Shown here piece by piece: positions 61,001-64,000 of a stretch of 64,000 nt of DNA. A program made the translations under genes and the position numbers. Under the pieces are notes generated by a model that searched no databases, had not been told where the DNA came from, and worked only from the letters and a program-made list of their open reading frames with translations. How positions within the stretch are numbered: the first letter of the stretch is position 1; each line of letters starts with the position of its first letter. The DNA is from Megaleporinus macrocephalus. Lineage: Eukaryota; Chordata; Actinopteri; Characiformes; Anostomidae. The stretch lies in NCBI GenBank assembly GCA_021613375.1, contig CM038726.1:4621062-4685061 (forward strand), in the 5' to 3' direction.

Positions 61001-62470
61001 CTAATCTAAGCCCTGATCATGTTTGACCTGTCCAGGTGCGTCAGCTACAGGAGAACGCGTCTCAGCTCCGCGCAATCTACGCAGGCGAGAAAGCCGATGC
61101 CATCTTGGCGCGGGAGCAGGAAGTTATGCAGGCGTGGAAGGAGCTGCTGGTGGCGTGCGAGGGAAGTCGTGTGCAGGTTACCACGGTAACCGATAAAATC
61201 CAGTTCTTCGCCGTGGTGCGTGAGCTCAGCATGTGGACAGACGGAATCATGGGACAGATGGGCTCTTCTGAGGAGGCACGGTACGAGTCCGTTCACGTGG
61301 TCGTCCGAACCTTTTACAGAATAAAGAAAACACATTAGTGCCTTTCCAGTGGATACTTTTGGTTTAGCCCAGCCCACTCGTGTTGAGGTGATACAGAGTG
61401 TTGTTCCTGCAAACAGTCTGTAGTAGAGTTTCAGGAGGGGAAGATATTGAATTGACGATTAAATTTGAGACTCAGTAAGGTCCTGGTAGGTGGTCACAGG
61501 TATCTGGAGGTATCATGCTGACTGCAGTGCATCCACAGCTGCTGGAGGGAGTGTGGAGGATGATCCATAGAGCCAACACCACCATCCAGGTGGTCCCACA
61601 GATGCTCAATTGTAATCAAGTCTGGGGAATTAGGGGTCCAGTGTAGTACTTGGAAGTCTTGGTCAGTAAGACACGCTTTCAGTGGCAGGAGACAGTTCTG
61701 GACTGCAGGCAGGTCAGTCCAACACCTGTACTCTCTGATTACACAACCATGCTGTTGTAACCCATTCAGAGTGTTCCTTGTTGCTGTAATGTTGAAACAA
61801 GCTAGGACGTCTCTGAAAAAGACGGCGTCTAAAAGGCAGCATTTGTTACTCTGAAATGTGTTCAGCATTCATGGTGCTTTCAGGTTACCCACTCAAACCC
61901 TCAAGCCATGTTTGACCCTGGCTTTTGAGTTTTACACTGGTAACAATCTGGGTGGACCTTTTCTTCTTTGGCCCAGAGAACCATTATAACCGGTTCCATT
62001 GTGCATTCTACCTATGATCTCAGCTTTTTTGGAATTGGCTTTGTATATATCATATAACTATCTATTATTTTATGTGGACTCTCATAAGAGGCTTGTGTGG
62101 CGAGCATGGTCATGCATGTCTACTAGATCATTAGCATGGTCACTGCTTTCAAAGCTCTGGGCTTATTTTTTCTTTTTACTACAATTTGGTGACCCCAGTA
62201 TTGGAGTACTCATCCAGATCTGTTCAACTGGCTTGTTGCCCTTGTCTTGTCAACTTCTATTAATTAAACTACTAAAGAAGTATACTGATGTCCATGTGTC
62301 TTATGGCTGCCTTTGTGTGGTTGTGGTGCAGGGATCTCTCAGCCCTGGAGAACATGATCTCTCAGCACCAGAACCTGAAGAGTAAGATGGAGAACAAGAG
62401 CAAGAGCTTCCTGCAGTGTGTGGATATGGGGAAGATGCTGCTCGCTGCACACAACCCTGCAGCTGAGGAG
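42646..62470 (+). CDS. sptbn4: beta-IV spectrin gene (sptbn4), central part; span of ten exons
   Basis: Exons at 42646-42951, 44140-44391, 45096-45185, 49375-49653, 53020-53150, 54473-54677, 56420-56665, 58767-58901, 61036-61280 and 62332-62470. All have AG/GT borders and join in one frame (2028 nt, 676 codons). The product is a run of about six and a half triple-helical spectrin repeats, corresponding to roughly repeats 10-16 of a beta-spectrin. Beta-IV is chosen over other beta-spectrins because of RLEEVLERA, ALRTPE, GHPDSEQI, DRLYVSLK, LEQQYWLYQL, HKFF, SFEHSLQLLVAQVRQLQE and EQEVMQAWKELLVACE, which match remembered beta-IV rather than beta-I/II sequence. Beta-IV spectrin clusters ankyrin-G, Nav and KCNQ channels at axon initial segments and nodes of Ranvier. 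The gene continues past the right edge; its N-terminal exons were not found. Confidence 0.85.
43480..44005 (+). mobile_element. Degenerate Tc1/mariner-type remnant in sptbn4 intron
   Basis: Plus-strand copy of the family at 14890-15312, with the decayed EHLLDHLDGGVGSMDPPP region and a CATAATAATGTGACTCCACT end. No open transposase. Confidence 0.72.
44081..44139 (+). other. Pyrimidine tract and acceptor
   Basis: A long CT-rich stretch (TCTCTCTTTCTCTCTCTCTC and similar) leading directly into CTCTCAG. It is an unusually extended polypyrimidine tract for the 44140 exon. Confidence 0.8.
44140..44391 (+). CDS. sptbn4: sptbn4 exon 2 of window
   Basis: 252 nt, phase 0 both ends, donor GTGAGT. Starts SMEAQMQLYQG, aligning with MLENQMEV of other beta-spectrins, and ends RLIEPLKERRRILLASKEMH then QVTQDLEDEI, the conserved LLEPLNERKxxLLASKEIHQFNRDVEDEI segment. 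The middle is Gly-rich and divergent. Confidence 0.93.
44505..44650. mobile_element. MITE arm fragment
   Basis: Contains CATCAGCTCCACCTACCATA, AGACTGTAGTTCATCTGATT and part of the interior (ACAGCAGCGTCCTGTG) of the element at 663-1314. Confidence 0.75.
45096..45185 (+). CDS. sptbn4: sptbn4 exon 3 of window
   Basis: 90 nt, phase 0 both ends. Acceptor CTCTCCAG, donor GTAAGA. Thirty residues: VWIQERLSFASSKEYGTNLQ then SVQQLVKSHE, matching [30 protein letters not shown] of beta-I/II spectrin. It is helix A into helix B of one repeat. Confidence 0.96.
45186..48125. other. sptbn4 intron, left part
   Basis: No exon seen. Contains a MITE (46082-46233) and a (TAA)n tract near 47362-47385. The remainder is ordinary intronic sequence. 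Confidence 0.7.
46082..46233. mobile_element. Short MITE, ~150 bp
   Basis: Ends GTCGTTTTCACACCTGTAGT and CTAGTGCTGGTGCGAAAACG are imperfect inverted copies that extend inward over AGTTAGT and CTGGT. Similar termini occur in hAT-type MITEs of fish. No coding capacity. Confidence 0.6.
48128..48555. repeat. 36-bp minisatellite
   Basis: Twelve nearly identical copies of TACTTTCTACTCCTTACATT plus TACACTCCATTATCAG, with a TCAG/TCTG alternation. Unit length divisible by three creates open frames that are not genes. Confidence 0.97.
48556..49374. other. Intron sequence with a short direct motif
   Basis: A motif like CAGTCGTGTAGTGTGAACTG recurs at about 48611, 49084, 49139 and 49179. This may be the remains of a mobile element. 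No exon before the acceptor at 49374. Confidence 0.5.
49375..49653 (+). CDS. sptbn4: sptbn4 exon 4 of window
   Basis: 279 nt, phase 0 both ends, acceptor GTACAG, donor GTGAGT. Reads ALQMELQARRPRLEEVLERA then EAVAALRTPE, and ends QYYTEAAKAESWLSGQKLHV. The PRLEEVLERA...ALR(S/T)PE block is the best single marker for beta-IV. The exon holds helix B/C of one repeat, the QLWEVL linker and helix A of the next. GC-rich relative to its intron. Confidence 0.97.
49860..52845. repeat. 3-kb minisatellite of ~73-bp units in sptbn4 intron
   Basis: About 40 copies of GAACATTACATCTCTGTTAA, TATATTACCTCAGCTGTTAG, TGTTAGCTAGTGCTAAACGG and CAAGAACTATGTA. The left end is older; 50900-52850 has near-identical copies and longer duplicated blocks. 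Confidence 0.96.
53020..53150 (+). CDS. sptbn4: sptbn4 exon 5 of window
   Basis: 131 nt, phase 0 in, phase 2 out. Acceptor GGGCTGTAG, donor GTAAAG. Reads DEASTLRLLKEQLALEQKVE then NYAETVGFLSQQCRRMLELG, ending HPD. Matches DEQSTLQLLKKHLQLEQGVENY and CRALLEMGHPDS of beta-IV. Confidence 0.97.
53186..53935. repeat. 28-bp minisatellite
   Basis: About 25 copies of GTAGACTCCTCTGTAAACAC plus CTGAACAG, the first and last ones degenerate. A few more copies lie at 54325-54400, separated by about 390 bp of ordinary sequence. Confidence 0.95.
54473..54677 (+). CDS. sptbn4: sptbn4 exon 6 of window
   Basis: 205 nt. Enters completing a Ser codon, leaves in phase 0. Acceptor GTCCTCCAG, donor GTCCGT (weak). 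Reads SEQITKQQAHIDRLYVSLKD, then LEQQYWLYQLKREVEALEKW and ELGQNLEHVT. Conserved repeat core; LEQQYWLYQL is a beta-IV state. A CA microsatellite begins a few bases after the donor. Confidence 0.97.
54686..54935. repeat. Compound (CA)n microsatellite
   Basis: CA runs interrupted by ACACAA, ATAC and TATATA segments, starting 8 bp after an exon donor. Open frames here are artefacts. Confidence 0.96.
55205..56165 (-). mobile_element. 5'-truncated LINE, reverse transcriptase C-terminal end
   Basis: A minus-strand open frame of 199 codons (55559-56158) contains RNLGVTLDDQLSFSAHI, HNIRRIRPFLSQDASQVLVQ, ISRLDYCNSLLAGLPLQAIR and SLHWLPVAARVQFKVL. These are the C-terminal, post-palm region of non-LTR retrotransposon reverse transcriptases common in teleosts. 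The catalytic core is absent. The element's 3' end (left side) carries CAGCATTTAGCAGACGCTCT and a short (ATGTAA)n tail, giving the orientation. A dead copy. Confidence 0.88.
56420..56665 (+). CDS. sptbn4: sptbn4 exon 7 of window
   Basis: 246 nt, phase 0 both ends. Acceptor CCTCTGCAG, donor GTAAAT. Reads VLQQKFTDFRAETSSVGQRQ, then [20 protein letters not shown] and [18 protein letters not shown](A/S)WADL is one of the most conserved beta-spectrin blocks. It is the best conserved exon in the window. Confidence 0.98.
56666..58766. other. sptbn4 intron with TAGC-rich repeat
   Basis: 56830-57610 is an irregular repeat based on GGATTATATTAGCTAGGGAT; a (TAA)n tract lies at 58002-58036. No exon seen in the rest. 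Confidence 0.75.
56830..57610. repeat. Irregular ~18-20-bp AT-rich repeat
   Basis: Around 35 degenerate copies of TTAGCTAGGGATTATA without fixed spacing. Probably an old minisatellite. Confidence 0.88.
58767..58901 (+). CDS. sptbn4: sptbn4 exon 8 of window
   Basis: 135 nt, phase 0 both ends. Acceptor CTGTGCAG, donor GTGAGT followed at once by a CA microsatellite. Reads VLVQIEGKMRQLPEVRSCQV, then LQRLLHSFEHSLQLLVAQ. FEH(D/S)LQLLV(S/A)Q is as in beta-IV. Confidence 0.95.
58908..58932. repeat. (CA)n microsatellite
   Basis: Twelve or so CA dinucleotides, 7 bp after the exon donor. Confidence 0.95.
59074..59475. mobile_element. MITE, second copy with both arms
   Basis: Same family as 663-1314. 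The left arm has TCAGCTCCACTGACCATACA and ACAGACTGTAGTTCATCTGA; the right arm has the reverse complement and ends near AAAGTGGCCGG. It is about 400 bp, so the interior is partly deleted relative to the first copy. Confidence 0.85.
60030..60575 (+). mobile_element. Repetitive block ending in a LINE-like 3' tail
   Basis: The end CCCTGGGATCAATAAAGTAT followed by (TTCTGAT)n at about 60530-60572 is typical of 3' ends of CR1/L2/Rex-type LINEs of fish. Upstream, 60070-60195 is repeated at 60598-60715 (GAGTATCTGCTGAGTATTGT-like text), so the insertion may be flanked by or nested in another repeat. No reverse transcriptase frame is visible. Confidence 0.6.
61036..61280 (+). CDS. sptbn4: sptbn4 exon 9 of window
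   Basis: 245 nt, phase 0 in, phase 2 out. Acceptor CTGTCCAG, donor GTACGA. Reads VRQLQENASQLRAIYAGEKA, then EQEVMQAWKELLVACEGSRV and FFAVVRELSMWTDGIMGQMG. It covers the end of one repeat and the start of the next, with YAGEKADAI and the QAWKELL linker conserved. Confidence 0.97.
61465..61870 (-). mobile_element. Degenerate Tc1/mariner-type remnant
   Basis: Minus-strand copy of the 14890-15312 family. The frame at 61494-61868 includes SPDLITIEHLWDHLDGGVGS, the third catalytic motif region, with no intact enzyme around it. Confidence 0.75.
62332..62470 (+). CDS. sptbn4: sptbn4 exon 10, last in window
   Basis: 139 nt. Enters completing an Arg codon, leaves in phase 0. Acceptor GTGGTGCAG, donor GTACAC. 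Reads RDLSALENMISQHQNLKSKM, then CVDMGKMLLAAHNPAAEE, matching RDVSSVExLMNxHQGLKxE and ELGKSLL of beta-spectrin repeats 15-16. The following exon is outside the window. Confidence 0.95.
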
Positions 62471-62519
62471 GTACACGCACACATACAGAAGGCTCAATCA
62501 ATCACCCACAAACACAAAT

Positions 62520-63180
62520 ATACACTCACCGGCCACTTCATTAGGTACACCTGCACAATTAGCCAATCACATGTCAGCAACTCAATGCGTTTAGGTTTGT
62601 AAACATGATCAAGACGTTGGTGCTAGAATCCGCTGATCTACTCGCATTTTCACACACAATCATCTCTATGGTTCACTGAGCATTATCCATAGAGGAGAAA
62701 GTTTCAAGTGAGCCTCAGTCCTCTGGGCAATAATCCCTTGTTGATGGCAGAGGTCAGAGGAGAATGGCTAGACTTGTTCATGCTAATAGAAAGGCATCAG
62801 TAAAGTAACAACCTGTGAACACCAAGGTTTGTAGACCTCTGAACATCTCTGAACCACACGTTGGACCCTAGAAGACCACTCTGGGTCAAATAAGAACAGG
62901 CAACTAGTGTGAAAATTCACAAAGAATCAACAGAACTGGACAACGGAACCTTGGAAAAATGCTGCCTGGTCTGATGAGTCTTGTTTTCTGCTGCAGCACT
63001 TAGATGGTAGAGTCAGAATCTGGTGTATTAACGGTTCAGGCTGGTGGTGATGGTGGAATGGTGTAGGAGATATTTTCTTGGCATACACTGACCCCTTAAT
63101 ACCAACTGAGCATCGATAAACGCCACAGCTGACCATGTCGATCTCTTTATGTACACATTTAACCCCAGTGGTGGGCATCC
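62520..63180 (+). mobile_element. Degenerate Tc1-like element
   Basis: Starts with ACTCACCGGCCACTTCATTA, a terminal sequence widespread in fish Tc1-type elements. The interior keeps translated scraps such as a GNLGKMLPGLMSLVFCC-like segment and a GGDGGMV region, with many stops. The right terminus is not clearly found. Confidence 0.7.
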
Positions 63181-63469
63181 CTATCCACAGTACCCGTTGG
63201 TGTTTTGCTCAAGGGCGCTTTAGTTATGTCCTGTTGGTCCAGCGGCTCGAACTGGCGACCTTCTGGTAACAAGACCGGTTCCCTAACCTCCGACCCACAA
63301 CCGCCCCATTTTTGACCATGACAATAAGTATACTGTACCAAATGGTATCCACAGTCACCAGATGGGATATATAGGATATATATGCATGTGCAGGAAAAGT
63401 TCAACGTTTTGGACACATCTGTTTCTCTGCATGTTAGCCCCCTGCCAGACCACCAGGGAGCAGGTTATG

Positions 63470-63660
63470 AGTGGTGGATCATTCTCAGTACTTTGATGAC
63501 ATGGTGATGGTGTGTTGGTGTGTAGAGAAGAAGTATATAAAGGGACAGATGAACTACAGTCTGTAATTGTATAACTATGAAGTCCTACTAGATGGTATGT
63601 GGAACTGATGCAATGAACACTGAGTATAGTTTACCCAATAAAGTGGCCGGTCTGTGTGTA
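63470..63660. mobile_element. MITE arm fragment
   Basis: Contains GGATCATTCTCAGTACT, GATGAACTACAGTCTGTAAT and AATAAAGTGGCCGGTC, sequence shared with the MITE copies at 663-1314 and 59074-59475. Confidence 0.72.
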
Positions 63661-64000
63661 TTTATTGGAGATGTAACTGAATATTTATTGACTGAAAAAG
63701 ATGCAAAACATTAAAGCTCTATTAACAATCAATAACCTTAAAGGGCTATTCCTACCAATAAGCAGTCACTTAGGCCCCCTCCAAGGCACCAGGGGGCCCC
63801 AATGTGCATGAAGTAGTCTGTACACATATTTTGTTCCTAATTTAAAATGAAGTTATTCCCTTAATTTGCACAACATTACAGGTGTGTCTCAAACCCTAGT
63901 GAGTGCCTAGGTAGGCTGTTTAGGTAGCAGCTGTGTAAGTAGCAGTGTTCTCTCCTCATCTCTCCTCATAAAACAGATTACTGAGACACTCTAGTTAGAG
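63661..64000. other. Intron sequence to window edge
   Basis: No exon or repeat recognised. The next sptbn4 exon is expected further right. Confidence 0.6.

Overview
The window is nuclear DNA from a vertebrate, almost certainly a teleost fish. Exons are short and bounded by GT/AG splice sites. Tc1/mariner remnants and TIR-bearing MITEs are scattered throughout, and roughly 40 percent of the sequence is microsatellite or minisatellite. Nothing in it looks prokaryotic or viral. I did not find a new biological system. What the sequence supports is two well-conserved cytoskeletal genes pointing away from each other across a satellite-rich spacer.

Left gene (minus strand, 270 to at least 20689): a dystrophin-family gene, best read as drp2 (dystrophin-related protein 2). 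Ten exons encode spectrin-like repeats, a complete WW domain and the start of the EF-hand region. Their reading phases join without a break, and six of them have the lengths I remember for human dystrophin exons 60-64 and 66 (147, 79, 61, 62, 75, 86 nt). Three further upstream exons (10812-10881, 14532-14643, 20577-20689) fit the same phase chain and probably form a non-rod N-terminus. A possible first exon at about 40078-40250 also fits in phase. The gene runs off the left edge, so the ZZ domain and C-terminal coiled coils are outside the window.

Right gene (plus strand, 42646-62470 and beyond): beta-IV spectrin, sptbn4. Ten phase-consistent exons (2028 nt, 676 codons) encode about six and a half spectrin repeats from the middle and C-terminal part of the rod. 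The last repeat, the variable region and the PH domain lie beyond the right edge. The actin-binding CH domains and first eight or nine repeats, which should lie to the left, are not recognisable. This may be a short-isoform gene like the N-terminally truncated beta-IV forms of mammals, or an assembly or recognition problem.

Between them (20.7-42.6 kb) is a ~1-kb assembly gap and then a chain of unrelated tandem arrays: ~40-bp units (22.3-23.1 kb), ~20-bp units (23.9-25.2 kb), ~40-bp units (25.5-29.2 kb), ~54-bp units (30.4-31.1 kb), a ~33-bp purine-rich VNTR (31.7-32.0 kb), a 5.5-kb array of 35-bp units (32.06-37.6 kb) and a TTCTA-rich pyrimidine satellite (38.0-39.7 kb). A GC-rich block with two inverted CCAAT boxes at 40.1-40.24 kb is the only promoter-like sequence there and could serve either gene.

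Introns of both genes hold more arrays (20-bp, 54-bp, ~55-bp, 36-bp, ~73-bp and 28-bp units, CA and TA tracts), a LINE fragment, several MITE copies and degenerate Tc1/mariner copies. Beta-IV spectrin and DRP2 both act in myelinated nerve (nodal and axon-initial-segment scaffold; Schwann-cell periaxin/dystroglycan complex), so their adjacency is notable but may be coincidental.
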